Positions 13,601 through 24,789 are shown, counted from the first letter of the stretch. The stretch: 64,000 nucleotides of DNA from Stramonita haemastoma (GCA_030674155.1 CM060328.1:43617067-43681066); one strand, 5' to 3'. Program-made: numbers and translations. Notes: generated from the letters alone by a model not told the origin.

Positions 13601-13659
13601 TGTTGCTTCTTCTGCCTTCTCCGTTGTTCACAATATGCAGAAATCATTACAGTCCATAC

Positions 13660-13870
13660 CACCGGCAAAGCTGCGCTCGCTCTGAAGCCTCTGCTCTGAT
13701 CTAGCTTTGCAAGCAGTAGCGGCAGCAGGGGGGAGGCTTGAGGGGGGTGGAGCTTTGCGTCCAGGGGGTGGACTTGCGGATGAGGATCCCGGTTGTTAAC
13801 GTTCTCTCCGTAAGCAGGGAACAGGAATCCCTCGCTTGGAGAAAACGTGCTTTCTTACTCGGGGATAACA
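13660..13870 (+). promoter_or_regulatory. GC-rich, CpG-containing island, possible promoter
   Basis: A local GC-rich stretch (G runs and several CpGs) in otherwise AT-rich DNA. It holds an ATG at 13780 opening a 10-codon frame up to a consensus donor (CTCC|GTAAGC at 13809/13810). It could be the start of the plus-strand MRPL24 transcript, but nothing in the ten codons is diagnostic. Confidence 0.2.
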
Positions 13871-14151
13871 ACTGTTCTCAAGGATTAGATCATTAATACG
13901 TTTTTGGTTTACTTACAGTAGTTTGGTTGTTTTGTTGTTGTTTTTTGGAGGGGGGGGAGGGAAGGGGGTGGGGGGGAGGGAAGGGGGTGGGGGTGGGGGA
14001 GTGCTGTAAGAATTGAAGTTTTGTTTGGTAGTGGGTATTTTGACTTTAGTCACGAGTTTACAGATTTAGTGTTCTTATAGTCTTGTCTTTTTGTTTGAAA
14101 GGGGGGTGGGGGTAGGGGGAGTGCTTTTTATAAAAAAAGAATGTTTTGTGT

Positions 14152-14168
14152 ATAGTGTGTGTGTGTGT

Positions 14169-14202
<34 letters not shown>
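14152..14202. repeat. (TG)n microsatellite
   Basis: Near-perfect TG dinucleotides after a G-rich stretch. Confidence 0.95.
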
Positions 14203-14349
14203 GTGAGCTCTTTATTCCCATGGCTAGGAGACAAGCATGCTTTTTTTTTTTAACCCATCTAGCACTTGCCCCACAAGGGACGCACACACACACAACCTTT
14301 CATACACATGCTTAAATATATTCTAAAATATCTATGCATTTTTCACATC

Positions 14350-14352
<3 letters not shown>

Positions 14353-14420
<68 letters not shown>
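14353..14420. repeat. (CA)n microsatellite
   Basis: Perfect CA dinucleotides, opposite in sense to the TG tract 150 bp upstream, so the two can pair as a hairpin. Confidence 0.95.
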
Positions 14421-14423
<3 letters not shown>

Positions 14424-15424
14424 ATACTGGAAAAAGCAAACAACATTTAAGTATATGTAATAGTAGAATTTTGGGGGGAAATTGCACAAAACTACAATGT
14501 TGAAGAAAGGATGTAAATGATTGAAGAATTGATAATGAAGGAAACAAATTGAATGAAGTCATCAACACATAACATTAAAAAAGCTGTGAAAATCCTCACC
14601 CTTGTGGAGAGAGAGAGAGAGAGGCAAGTTTGTGAAAATGCATCATGATTGCTTAGTTTGTTTGTTTGTTTAAAATTCAAATTATTGTTGTCATGTTTCA
14701 ATTGAGAATGTATTAAATCTGCTAAAGTATAGACAAATGTCTGTACTATGATCATTGCAAAAGAATAAGATATATGTAATTGTACTTAACACTAGGCATG
14801 TCAAGTCATCAAATGTGCTGATTATCTGTTTTATTTATGGCTTGAAGTTATGGTTACTGTACTTGTGTGTAAAATTTAACATGCTCAAGAAAAAAATATC
14901 ATTGTCTGAGAAGCCTACGTAATTTGTGTGAGAGCAAACAGTGATTGGTATTAATTTCATATTTCAGTCCATGAAATGTTTGTATGAAAACGAGTTTAAT
15001 TGCAAAAGAGCTAGGTGGATACAGTTTTGATTAATGATAAATATTGCGAACCAAAAATGTGCTATCTCTATGAAATTGCATAGAGATAACTCCCTTTGGC
15101 AGGCAAGTGCTTTCAACAGGCTTGTGGAAAAGATGCTAGTCGCATGATTGTGCCATTATATTTCAGTTTGTTTTGGAATATTCTTCTTTCTCATTTGGAT
15201 TCACCCACATACTTTACTTTGAATGGTCATGTGTGATGGTTGTATGTGTTCTTGTCGGAGGTTTATGGCAGAAAATTTGCCTATTCTGACTTTTTCTGAT
15301 ACTTTTTTTGATAGTTTATTGTAATCTTGAAGATACTGTGCTTAAATCTTTGACAGGTTGTGTGGTAAGGCTTCATGGCTGATTTGTTTTTCACTCCTTT
15401 TCCAAGATTACCCTCTTTTCAGAG

Positions 15425-16090
15425 CATAGAATTCTCCGCGTTTCCGCGGATTTCCGATTTTTTAAAACTGATTTCCGCGGAAAAAAAAAACTTTCCGCGG
15501 AAAAAAAAATCTGGGGAAAAAAAACCACGAAACCAGATGAAATTCTCAAATGGTGCGAGTGTTGTCAAAGGGTTCAGTTCTCACTCATTAGACTCGGTAG
15601 GCCTAGCTAAATGGCTAGCGTAGCATATGCGGGAGAACGATCGTGGATCGGACTCGATGTCTATGATGACAGAGGATGCAAAAATGCATGGAAATGGGAG
15701 TGGGTGGATGGTGAAGTCAAGGCTGGGGATCGAAATGTGTGGATTGGCGAGCACATTGGCAAACTGGATGCTGCAGGCAAAGCGTTTTGCGAAGCTTGCC
15801 AGTGCAACATTCTCTATGCTAGCCAGGGCCGCAGAGCACTTGAAGGCCATTAATTTTGCAAAAGGCAAAACACAAGAAGGTGATCTACCCCATCCGCGGG
15901 AATACAACTCTTGCAGACTGACACAGAGAAAAATACTGCTGTGGACAACACTCAGGATATCCAAGCAGGGAAGAAAACATGCAGCTTCTTCAGAAAATGA
16001 GAAACAGATCAAGTGTACATAAACAGGCAGACACAGGATAATCCGGCATGGTACATCTCCGCAAATTCGCGGAAATCCGCGTAAAAGAAA
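15425..16090 (+). mobile_element. Degenerate transposon remnant with BED-like finger frame
   Basis: Both ends carry TTCCGCGG / GCGGAAATCCGCG-type motifs (15430-15505 and 16055-16085), partly in inverted orientation. Between them, 15611-15853 encodes WKWEWVDGEVK, then KLDAAGKAFCEAC, then GRRALEGH. That C-x2-C ... G-x2-x-L-x2-H layout is typical of BED-type fingers at the N-terminus of hAT-like transposases and their relatives. The frame stops at 15851-15853 and another frame (15627-16022) continues, so the copy is broken. The family call is inference from the motif layout. Confidence 0.5.
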
Positions 16091-16369
16091 AAGAAAAATA
16101 AAAAAATAAAAATAACGAAACCCACAGAGAACCAGTCAAATAATGCCCAGTACTTATGCCCAGTACTTCCTTTCTCCTCTTTACATCACCAGTCTACTAG
16201 GTATCTGTTGACAGAAGGGTGTCAGTTGCAGCTGTAAGCCTAAGGCAGAGGGGTGAAGAGGGCTGTAGGGAGGGGGGGGGGGGCTTTCCACTGGCTGCCT
16301 TCAGCTTGTATGGGGTCAGAGAGCAATGTTTACAGTATCATAACAATCCACAGGCAACCAGCCTGCCCT

Positions 16370-16372
16370 TTC

Positions 16373-16406
<34 letters not shown>

Positions 16407-16443
16407 ATGTCTGTCTCTCTCTGTCTCTCTCTGTCTCTCTGTC

Positions 16444-16538
<95 letters not shown>
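16370..16538. repeat. (TCTG)n then (CT)n microsatellite
   Basis: TCTG tetranucleotides pass into a CT tract of about 80 bp. The long Leu/Ser and Arg/Glu frames here are artefacts. Confidence 0.95.
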
Positions 16539-16539
<1 letters not shown>

Positions 16540-16771
16540 CCTCTCTCTCTTACACACACCCCCTCTCTCTGTTTCTCTGTCTGTGTGTGTCTGCCCTTTC
16601 TTTCTCTTTCTTCCTCTATCTGCAGTTGTGCACATTTGTCTAGAAGTATACTTATTTTTGCTATGTGATTACTTGAGTGTAGAACTTACTTTAGATTGAA
16701 AAAATGACAGAAAAAGTCATACTTGGAGAGCTTATTTTAGGGCAGAAATTGCTTAGTGTGAAAACTGAAAT

Positions 16772-16915
16772 TAGTTCAAGGAGAGGCCTTTAAACAGGCT
16801 AGAATTGTCAAAAAACCTTCAGCTTCAGGGGGCGTTGCCCCCTGACCCCCACAAGGGGCTCTGCCCCTTGACCCCACAAGGGGGCAATGCCCCCTGGATC
16901 CCCACTACATTTCAG
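16772..16915. repeat. GC-rich three-hairpin element, copy 1
   Basis: After a lead-in GAGAGGCCTTTAAACAGGCT there are three short perfect hairpins in a row: GGGGGC-GTT-GCCCCC, AAGGGGC-TCT-GCCCCTT and AGGGGGC-AAT-GCCCCCT. Each has a 3-nt loop and the stems are separated by TGACCCCC/TGACCCC linkers. The same plan recurs at 17325-17465. Confidence 0.75.
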
Positions 16916-17188
16916 GAAAAAGTGCTTTTCCTGCAGTACCATGCCTGGATATCACTACAGACATGTATCCCCCTTTTTTTAATTCTGCAATTAGTTGCTG
17001 GATGTTTATGTCCTCATTTCTCTCATCCACTGTTTTTGTCTGTCTGTCTGTCTCTGTCTCTGTCACTCTCTCCATGTTTTCCATTAACCATCATAGTTGT
17101 ACACACAAACTTATGTTAGGGCTACCCAGAAGGGATCTTTTTAAAACAAGTTTGACATACTCTGGTGGTTCTTTATGGAAGGTCTAAA

Positions 17189-17218
17189 AGTCTGTGTCTG
17201 TCTGTGTGTGTGTGTGTG

Positions 17219-17294
<76 letters not shown>

Positions 17295-17311
17295 CACACA
17301 CACACACACAC
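17189..17311. repeat. (TG)n/(CA)n microsatellite
   Basis: Short TG and CT stretches followed by about 85 bp of CA. Confidence 0.95.
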
Positions 17312-17324
17312 TGCTCAAAATGGT

Positions 17325-17465
17325 GCCTGGAGAGGCCTCCAAACTGCCTTTAAAATGCTAAAATTCATTTTCGGCCGGCGGGCTTCGCCCCCCTCGACCC
17401 CCCAGCGGGGCTTTGCCCCTGCACCCCACCGGGGCCTAAGCGGCCCCTGGACCCCGGCTTACTTT
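17325..17465. repeat. GC-rich three-hairpin element, copy 2
   Basis: Lead-in GAGAGGCCTCCAAACTGCCT is followed by GGGC-TTC-GCCC, GGGGC-TTT-GCCCC and a GGGGCC...GGCCCC stem, with CGACCCCCC/TGCACCCC linkers. The order and spacing match copy 1 although the stem bases differ, so paired changes have kept the hairpins. Confidence 0.75.
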
Positions 17466-18254
17466 CCTCTTTTTTTTTCTCTGCCAATTCTACGCTCTGT
17501 CTTTTAAAAATGGGTTTATTCTTTTTGTGGTAGTGTTGTTTTTTCAGACCATGCTATTCTTTCTACCTGCTGTATAAGCAAACTAATAAATGTGATTAGG
17601 TCAGTAGTAGGCTTTTGTATCAGTGCCAAAAATGACAGAACCTCCTCATCACCAACCATTTCAAAACTAAACATGTTTTTTTTCTTCTTCATAATTCAGC
17701 ATTTGAAAGGCACTTGTGATTCTATGTTTTTCAATACAAGTCAAACGAAAGATTGAAGGATTTATTCAAAAGTTTTAATCTCCACTTACCCCGTACCCCT
17801 TCCCCGCTGCATTATAAAGTGCCATTCTGTGTGTGCTGCAGACTTCAGGCTGGTCTCCATTTTGATAATGGGTTGGACAGCCATTTTTTGGGTTTTGTTT
17901 TTTCCTTTTTCTAAGATCCATGAAACATTTTTGTATTATGTCGGGTTGGTGGTTTTGTTGGCAATATCTCCACAAAGTAAAAATATTCTCTTTTTTTTCT
18001 TTTTTTTCTTAATATCCACTTCGATGTAATTCTTGGATATCTGATGCTTATACGAGAGTGCTGTGTATTTTCAAAGCTATTAGCACAAAGATAACTTAAC
18101 CTTCTATTTGTTTTTACTGTAAGTTGATATGAAATGAATGCATGCTTTGAAATGTATCTAAATCATGGATGTATTCAACATTGTGGTAACCTTTTGTCCA
18201 AATAAAGATGAAACAATCCTCTCTAAGTCTTCATGTTTGTGGTGGTAGGGGTGA

Positions 18255-18301
<47 letters not shown>

Positions 18302-18864
18302 CTTCAGTTTAACGTCTATTCACATTAAGTGATTTTAGACAAAGAAAAAAAAAAAACAAAAAAACAACAACAACAACAACAACAACAACACCTGAACAAG
18401 AAAAATTGAAAAATAGTTGAAACCAATGCCAGATAACAAAGTTAAAATATAAAGCTAACTTTAACAAACTATAAATACTGAATTATCGGACTACTTATTA
18501 GTGCTAACACAATGTCCAACAAATGCGATGGTTCAGACAACAACTGGTCCAGTGATAAATTAGGCACAACAGGTAAAAGTGGTTTTAGATATCCACAAAG
18601 AAGAATATGACTGTTCGTTATCTTATCACCACAAATACAGTTTACATCCTTTGAGTATTTCGTCTTGAAGGCATTTAGCTTAAATCTGTACATGAGGGAT
18701 AACACATTTCTGCGATTGTACCAACCACAGACTTTGTCAGAAGTTAAGATATTTCGAAAATTTATCATATTACTTGTACTGCTATCATAAAGCCGATAGC
18801 CAGAATCGCTGATCTTCTTTCTGAAAAGCGTGTGTGTGTGTGTGTGTGTGTGTGTTCCATTCAT
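18255..18864 (-). mobile_element. LINE 3' fragment (RT C-terminus, 3' UTR, (AC)n tail)
   Basis: On the minus strand a truncated frame ends at 18471. It contains NMINFRNILT, WYNRRNVLSLMYRFKLNAF and CICGDKITNSHILLCG, the C-x-C-x7-H-x4-C knuckle found at the C-terminus of many non-LTR retrotransposon polyproteins. Downstream come a (GTT)n stretch (18361-18391) and an end reading AGACGTTAAACTGAAGAAC, then (AC)n at 18255-18300. That 3' end resembles I/Nimbus-type LINEs of molluscs (from memory). The 5' part is replaced by a microsatellite, so it is a dead 5'-truncated copy. Confidence 0.7.
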
Positions 18865-19019
18865 CTTACTCCATCTCTCCCTTTTCCTCTCTTCCTCTAT
18901 TTCTTCCTCTATTTCTTTCTCCTGTTCTTACTATCTGAACTGAATTCATAGCTGTCACAACTTTTTATTATCTTTCCCTGAAGTTTGAATGTGGCTATCT
19001 GAATGGTAGTTTAAAAAAA

Positions 19020-19105
19020 AAAAAGAAAAAAAAAGCGCACATGCAAAATTTTGTCATTGGTGAACCTCAGAGCTCCAGTTGAGGAATGGAAAAAATATCA
19101 TCATT
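19020..19105 (+). repeat. Dispersed repeat D, copy 1
   Basis: Shares an A-run, ATGCAAAATTTTGTC and GGTGAACCTCAGAGCTCCAG with copies at 24567-24700, 28425-28500 and 34845-34950, all in the same orientation. No coding capacity; family not recognised. Confidence 0.6.
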
Positions 19106-19184
19106 GTAGATCAAGATGAGAAACTGCTTCACTATGAGATGTATATGTGACCATTTTTTAACACCATTAAGGTAGCCACATTCC

Positions 19185-19508
19185 AACTTAAGGGATGGTG
19201 TTTAAACACAACACCTGTGTGCATGGGTTTTTCAATTTTTGTCATCCATTCCTACTGACATGCAATGGCCTCCTCTTCTAAAACCGAAATGGGTTTTAAC
19301 ATGTGTGCAAGATGTTCTGCATGTGTTTATAGACCTGGGCTGGGCTCAGTTTAATAGTCACATCTGAAGGACTTTCAGGAGAGAGGAGTTGGCGCTGATG
19401 TTAACTCCAGTGTAAAATCCCTGAAACAGGCACCTCCATGGTGGCTCAAACCTGGGCTATCCCATCACGAGCACAAGGCTCTAACCACTAGGCTGTCTTG
19501 TCCCCCTA
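19185..19508 (-). mobile_element. SINE-B, old full-length copy
   Basis: A diverged copy of SINE-B. Its tRNA-derived end is at the right: CTAACCACTAGGCTGTCTTGTCCCC is the reverse complement of the A-box region. The body keeps GATGTTAACTCCAG and TTTTAACATGTGTGCAAGATG. Confidence 0.6.
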
Positions 19509-19935
19509 AAGAATGTAGTACAGAGTGAATGAAAGTTGCCATATCTATATGTATGATCCCAGTGCTGGGAGTGAAAGATTTGTAAAAAAAAAAAAAAAAG
19601 TGATGGAGAGGAATTGAGAGGAGGGCTGTGATGGGACTATCGACTACAGCATCACTTGTGTACAACACACACACACACCCATTCACACATGTTGGCACAA
19701 ACGTACACACTACTTTCATGAATGCAAATGGAATTTTTACGAATTGTAAGCAGTCTGTGTATACGCACACACACACACACACACCACCTGTCACCAGTTT
19801 CTGCCATTGTAAGGTATGGAAATTACCAAAAAAAAAAAAAAAAGGTATCAAAGAGAATCAATCTAACTTACAGCCATTTTAGAATACAGGGTCAAATGGT
19901 CAAGGAAATGACAAAATAATTAATTTGACATATTT

Positions 19936-19982
<47 letters not shown>

Positions 19983-20000
19983 GAGTGTGTGTGTGTGCGT
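19936..20000. repeat. (TG)n(GA)n(TG)n microsatellite
   Basis: TG repeats flank a GA tract. Confidence 0.95.
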
Positions 20001-20169
20001 GTGAAATTTTACATTTGGTTAGAAATTGTATTAAAAATAGTCTAATAATATTCATCAACAGCTTATTTGGTTGTGTCTCAGTCTATGGTCTTTACCATTG
20101 TATAATGTGCCTGTTGCTGCCACACTCTGCAACTGCCTTTCATGGGATGAGTCAAGAATTTTCGACTTG

Positions 20170-20905
20170 ACAGGACTTTACATTTGATCATCATCAATAT
20201 TAAATTAGTGCTATTTAACTGTGTTATGTGACTATTATGTAATTACAATATGTAACAGCTATGTGACTGATATTTAACTGTGTTATGTAACTATAAGTAA
20301 CTGTTGTGTTATTGTTTAATAAAACTACTGATGCAACTATAATTTACCTATGTTATGTAATTGAGGTAACTGGTATGGTATTGTTATATAAATGTGCGAT
20401 GTAACTGATACGGTACTGTTATATAATGGTATGATATAACTGTTACCATCATTATAACTGGCGGTGTGCCTGTTGTGTTGCTGTTGTATAACTGTGTTTT
20501 GTAATTGTTATGACACTATTGTGTAACTGTATGATATGTGGTTCTGTTATATAACTGGTGATGTGCTTGTTGCATCACTGTTATGTAACTATGGTGTGTA
20601 ACTGTTATGGTATTGTTACATAACTGATGATGCACCTGTTGTGGCACTGTTGTATAACTGTGTTGTAGCCATCCTGTCACTGTTGTATAATTGCGTGACA
20701 AGTCTGTCTCTGTTATATAGCTAGGTGATGTAACTGTTATGTCACTGTTATATAACTGTGTGGTGTACCTGTTATGTCACCGTTATATATCTGGTGTTGC
20801 ACCTGTGATGTCACTGTTATATAACTGTGATGTCACTGTTACATAACTGTGTGATATAACTGTTATGGTACTGTTATATAACTGTGTGGTGTGCCTGTGT
20901 TACAG
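20170..20905 (+). repeat. Degenerate tandem array abutting the MRPL24 acceptor
   Basis: About 15-20 diverged units of roughly 35-45 bp built on GTTATATAACTGTGTGATGT and AACTGTTATGTCACT. The array runs to the splice acceptor: the last unit ends GTGTGCCTGTGTTACAG at 20905, so the acceptor tract is made of repeat sequence. Confidence 0.8.
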
Positions 20906-21001
20906 GTGGAGGTACTGTCAGGGCCTGACAAGGGGAAGCTGGGCATCATCAACTGTGTCATCAAGGAGAGGAACTGGGTCTTTGTGGAAGGCCTGAACTG
21001 C
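20906..21001 (+). CDS. MRPL24: MRPL24 KOW exon
   Basis: Acceptor TTACAG|GTGGAG, donor CTGC|GTAAGT, 32 codons in phase 0: [14 protein letters not shown] through GLNC. Confidence 0.92.
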
Positions 21002-24000
21002 GTAAGTCCTTAATGGTAGAAACACCAAACACACACACACAATGTGCAATTACGGTTAGGAAAAAATTCCAGCTATGCAACTACTCATCAACAATCTCCA
21101 CACCACAACCCTTCCCCACCCTCCAAAAAAAATGTAAAAATAAAGAACTCCCACATCCCCCAATAAACCCCCAAAAAACAAAACAAAAAACCCACAAAAA
21201 AGCACAAGAACACCACACACACACACACACACACAAACATACACACACTCAAATCCTACAAAAACAAAAATGCCAACCCCTATCTTTTGTGTATCATGTG
21301 GTGGTGGTTGTCATTCTCTCTTAGCAACTCGAAATTTCAGTTGGCTTGAATCAGGGAACGAAGGCTAGAGTTTCTCCAGCTGTGGAAATATTTGGTCTGT
21401 CTAGAAGACCAAAACTCTCAGGTTTCATAGCCTTTAAAGCCAGGAGCTGGATTGTTGGTGGAAAGGTTAACCCTCTTAGTCCTGTACTGGGATTTGCAGG
21501 GATTGAATAATTGCCCCCCTTTAGTCTGAACTGGGATTTGCTGGGATTTACACACTGTAGATTTCCATCAGCTGTGACCATCACTAATTGCTTACCACAT
21601 GCTAAAAGCTCTATCAGGCTAGAGGTAGGAACCTTGCTGAAAGTCTGGAAGTAATTATAGCTGCTGGTATGTACTTAGAAGGAGGAAAAGGCGAGGGAGC
21701 ATGCGTGCCTGACTTGATTTCGTGATGGAATATGAAATCTAGCAGCAATTTGTGTTCAGAGCAGAGACACCGAATGCAAGAGGGTTAAACTGTACATTTA
21801 TTAACTTGTGTAAGGAAAAACTCGGGCTCTGTGTGTGTGTTTGTGTACAGTCCTGCATCTTGAATGTGTGTGCAATCATACCTATGTAGGCTACATAGAA
21901 AGACACATGCAATATACCTGTTGTAATGTTCAGAAATACAAGTGGGTGAACCGAAGTGCCACCAGCACAGGATCCATGGTGAAGACGGAGAAACCTCTGC
22001 TGGTGACCACGGAGGTGGCCTTGGTGGATCCTTCCGATGGGTAGGTGCTCCACGTCTGGTTGTCAGCATGAGGAAAATATGTGTGTTTATTATGTACAAT
22101 GCCGCCACTGTAGTCTAGTGGTTAGGGCGTTGGACTTGTAATCTAAAGGTTGCGGGTTCGATCCCAGCTTTCGGCTATGGGTTGTGCCCTTGGAAAAGCA
22201 CTTTACGGCTATTTTACTCATCCCCCCCCAGGTGTAAAAGGGGTACCAACCTTGTGTTGGGGGTTAACCCTGCGATAGACTGGCGTCCTATCCAGGTGGG
22301 AGTCTATGAACTCTCAGTCGCTTAACGCTACAGAAACCGGGATAAGCACCGGCCTGATGAGCCTTAGGCTCGGGACAGACTTTAATTATGTACAAGGATT
22401 GTTGCAGTTCCTGAGAAACTTTTCCTGTCTCCTTGATTCAGTGGATTAACAGCATAGAGTTGAACTATTCTTGTGCCTTAAAATTTGATAAGAAGAGTGG
22501 ATGTTTCCCAAGTACTCCGAATAACCTGTTCTGACAGAAATCACTAGAGATAGGGATATTATATCTAGCTGTGCGTGCATGAAATTGGCTTTGCACAGTC
22601 AAGAGAAAGGCAGAGAATGTATGAGTAGAAAGGGGGAGCAGGATTGAAGATCTTGTGTGTTATATATTTTAACATATATTTACCAGGGACAGGGATGAGT
22701 TCAGACCAGTTTATTTCTGTATTAATTCTAGTGTTTGATTGTTTTTCTGTTGGTCAGAAAGTTTGTATTATACTGATGTTCAGTTGAAGCTTTGGTTTGA
22801 AATATGTATATTTTCATAGTCATTCTTTTTGGGTTGAGAAAACCTCAAAAGATAAAATTAGTGCTCAACAAGTGTAAAGCTTTTCTTTATCTTTTAGTCA
22901 TGCATGTTAATCATTAATTAAAGAAATCTTTTGTACTTGGTTTTTCTTTAACAAGGATACCCCCCCCCCCCCCCCCCCCTTTCTTTTTTCTAATTTCAGT
23001 AAAGGCACTCCAGTGCAGTGGCGATACACAGAGGAAGGGGAGAGAGTGCGAGTGTCTCTACGCACAGGACGAATCGTTCCCATGTCCAACATTGCTCTGG
23101 ATGAGACAGAGGACATGGTATCCAGAAGTGGATATGCCGGTATGTGCTGATAAGTTTTGTTTGGTGGCTTTGATCTCCATGTATCTGATATTCTATTTGA
23201 TAGTAAAAAAGGTAAAAAGGTAAAGGTGTCCCATAACCTAGGTGGTCATAGGGGAGCGAGACCTCAGCTTCTCCAGGGGCCAGCATGTTGAGGGCGGCGC
23301 CCATCTCCTCTCCCTCACTGCTTTACCTTCCCTGACCCTAAACAGGGCAGGTACCCATTTACAGCTGGGTGAACTGTATTGAAGCCAAGGTGTGCAAACA
23401 GTCATCCATCCAATTGGTAACCACGCTTGACGCTGCTTAACTTGACTTGGGGGAAAGCAAGCGCTCTGACCACTGAGCTATCCTGCCCCCTGAATAGTAT
23501 TTGATAGTAGGTGGGGGTTTTTTGTTGTTTTTTTTGCAAACACTGGACTATAAATTGAGCTGCATTTCCCAGTTCTATCAGCCACTCTATATTCATTTGG
23601 GCTTAGTTTGTTTGCTAGCTTTGTTTAAAAATGATCCCTTTCAGTTTTTTTTTAAATGGGGAATTCTTGTGTAAGAGTACAGAGAGGACATGATGTCTTT
23701 TGATTTCGGTTGAAGTAACCCGTTTGTGGAGATGGGGTAAAGGAAGAATGATGAGGAGAGGGAAAGGACAATTTATGCAAAATGCCAGTACCCCTCTGTT
23801 CCTTCCCATGCCAGGTAATGTAGTAATTTGATATGCATGAGCATTGAGTTAAAGGTTTTCATATGGAGAATAACAAAGCTTCCTGCTATGAACCAAAATG
23901 ATCACATTTACATCATAGTTTGGTAAAGAGTATGTAAGTATTACAGAACCTTCCAAAACTCCAGACTTAATTTATAACCAAACATACTTGCAAGATTAGC

Positions 24001-24335
24001 CTTGTTTTGTTGCAGAGTAATATCTTACAATGTTCTTTAATTAAATTGAAAAAACAACATTCTTTTCTTCTCTTTTTTTTTTTAAACATACTTTGCCAGA
24101 CAGTTCTGTGTTTTTCAAAGCTCTTTAGATTTAATAGGAACGAAACCATTTATTAAGTTAACAAAAGTATACTGAATGCTCCATTTTTTTGTTATCAGAA
24201 CAAGAGTGGGACACGAAGGAAGCGGAGGTGCATAAAGTGACTTTCAAACCAGCTCTGTCCACCTTCCAGGAGGACATTTTGAAGAAGTTGAGCATCAAAG
24301 ATGACAGAAAGAGCACTCCTAAATACTGGTACTGA
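20906..24335 (+). CDS. MRPL24: Mitochondrial large-subunit ribosomal protein uL24m (3' four exons)
   Basis: uL24m is a KOW-domain protein that binds large-subunit rRNA in mitochondria. Exons: 20906-21001, 21934-22040, 23000-23139, 24199-24335; all junctions are GT/AG and the phases join cleanly (0, 2, 1, stop). The KOW motif is [11 protein letters not shown]...[13 protein letters not shown], followed by the family features [27 protein letters not shown] and RTGRIVP. The protein ends KYWY, as in the animal orthologues. The 5' exon(s), with the targeting peptide and the NPPW/GD segment expected before VEVL, were not found. They should lie upstream of 20906, perhaps as far as the GC-rich island at 13660-13870. 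A SINE-A copy sits 60 bp after exon 21934-22040. Confidence 0.92.
21351..21790. other. Intron segment with short direct repeat
   Basis: Two tandem copies of CTGGGATTTGCNGGGATT occur about 50 bp apart (21488-21503 and 21533-21548), each preceded by AGTCCTG/AGTCTGA. Otherwise nothing recognised. Confidence 0.4.
21934..22040 (+). CDS. MRPL24: MRPL24 middle exon 1
   Basis: [20 protein letters not shown], then [15 protein letters not shown]; ends in phase 2 at GATGG|GTAGGT. Confidence 0.9.
22100..22384 (+). mobile_element. SINE-A, full-length, with target-site duplication
   Basis: A tRNA-derived SINE. The head has an A-box (GTCTAGTGGTTAGGGCG) and B-box (GGTTCGATCCC); the anticodon region reads CTTGTAA, so the source may be a tRNA-Thr(TGT). 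The body holds GCGATAGACTGGCGTCCTAT and the tail GCACCGGCCTGATGAGCCTT. It is flanked by the 11-bp duplication ATTATGTACAA at 22089-22099 and 22385-22395. Confidence 0.88.
23000..23139 (+). CDS. MRPL24: MRPL24 middle exon 2
   Basis: Acceptor AATTTCAG|TAAAGG completes the split Gly codon; [19 protein letters not shown] then [10 protein letters not shown]; ends phase 1 at GCCG|GTATGT. A run of about 19 C precedes the acceptor region (22961-22979). Confidence 0.92.
24199..24335 (+). CDS. MRPL24: MRPL24 last exon
   Basis: Acceptor [30 protein letters not shown] and the terminal KYWY then TGA at 24333-24335. ATTAAA at 24406-24411 is a plausible poly(A) signal. Confidence 0.92.
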
Positions 24336-24566
24336 ACCCGCGTGTGTTCAGCAGATTGTGTGAGAACTGTATGCATGTTTGTGAGCATCTGGCCAGCTGT
24401 AATTGATTAAAAGTTTGTGTACAAGATAGCTTTGTGTGTACATATTGTTCCAGTTTGTTATATTGAGAAACACTCCTCTGAGGAAAATGTGCTGAGAAAA
24501 TGAGTATAACTATTATTTGAGCTTGCATATTACCACCACATACACCGACATCATAAAACGTGCGTG

Positions 24567-24700
24567 AAAATCCCTTAAGTCAGAAGGTGGCTACTTATAT
24601 GGAGGCGGAAAAAAAAACCGGTTGTATGTATGCAAAAATCTAACCATTCGTGAACCTTGGAGATCTAGCCAAGGAACGAAAAAAAAAAAAATGTGCATGA
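24567..24700 (+). repeat. Dispersed repeat D, copy 2
   Basis: TTAAGTCAGAAGG, an A-run with ACCGGTTG, ATGCAAAAATCTAACC and GTGAACCTTGGAGATCTAGC match copies at 19020, 28425 and 34845. Confidence 0.6.
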
Positions 24701-24708
24701 AAGAGTAC

Positions 24709-24766
<58 letters not shown>

Positions 24767-24788
24767 AAGAGGAGAGAGAGAGAGAGTA
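24709..24788. repeat. (GA)n microsatellite
   Basis: GA dinucleotides with AAAGA interruptions. Confidence 0.95.
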
Positions 24789-24789
24789 C

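Noticed and set aside
13780..13809. First coding exon of MRPL24
   Set aside because: ATG plus ten codons to a consensus donor, but nothing diagnostic and no linking exon with the expected NPPW/GD segment; kept only as a possible promoter island.
16219..16699. Ser/Leu/Cys and Arg/Glu repeat proteins
   Set aside because: Pure translation of CT/TCTG microsatellites. The same applies to frames in TG/CA tracts at 17165-17353, 39669-39987, 47166-47447, 51975-52437 and 63442-63870.
20170..20905. CRISPR-like array
   Set aside because: Units are contiguous and degenerate without unique spacers, and the genome is eukaryotic.
22114..22175. tRNA gene
   Set aside because: A-box and B-box are present, but the acceptor stem does not pair fully and the sequence continues into the SINE-A body; it is a tRNA-derived SINE head. 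The same holds for the SINE-B heads.
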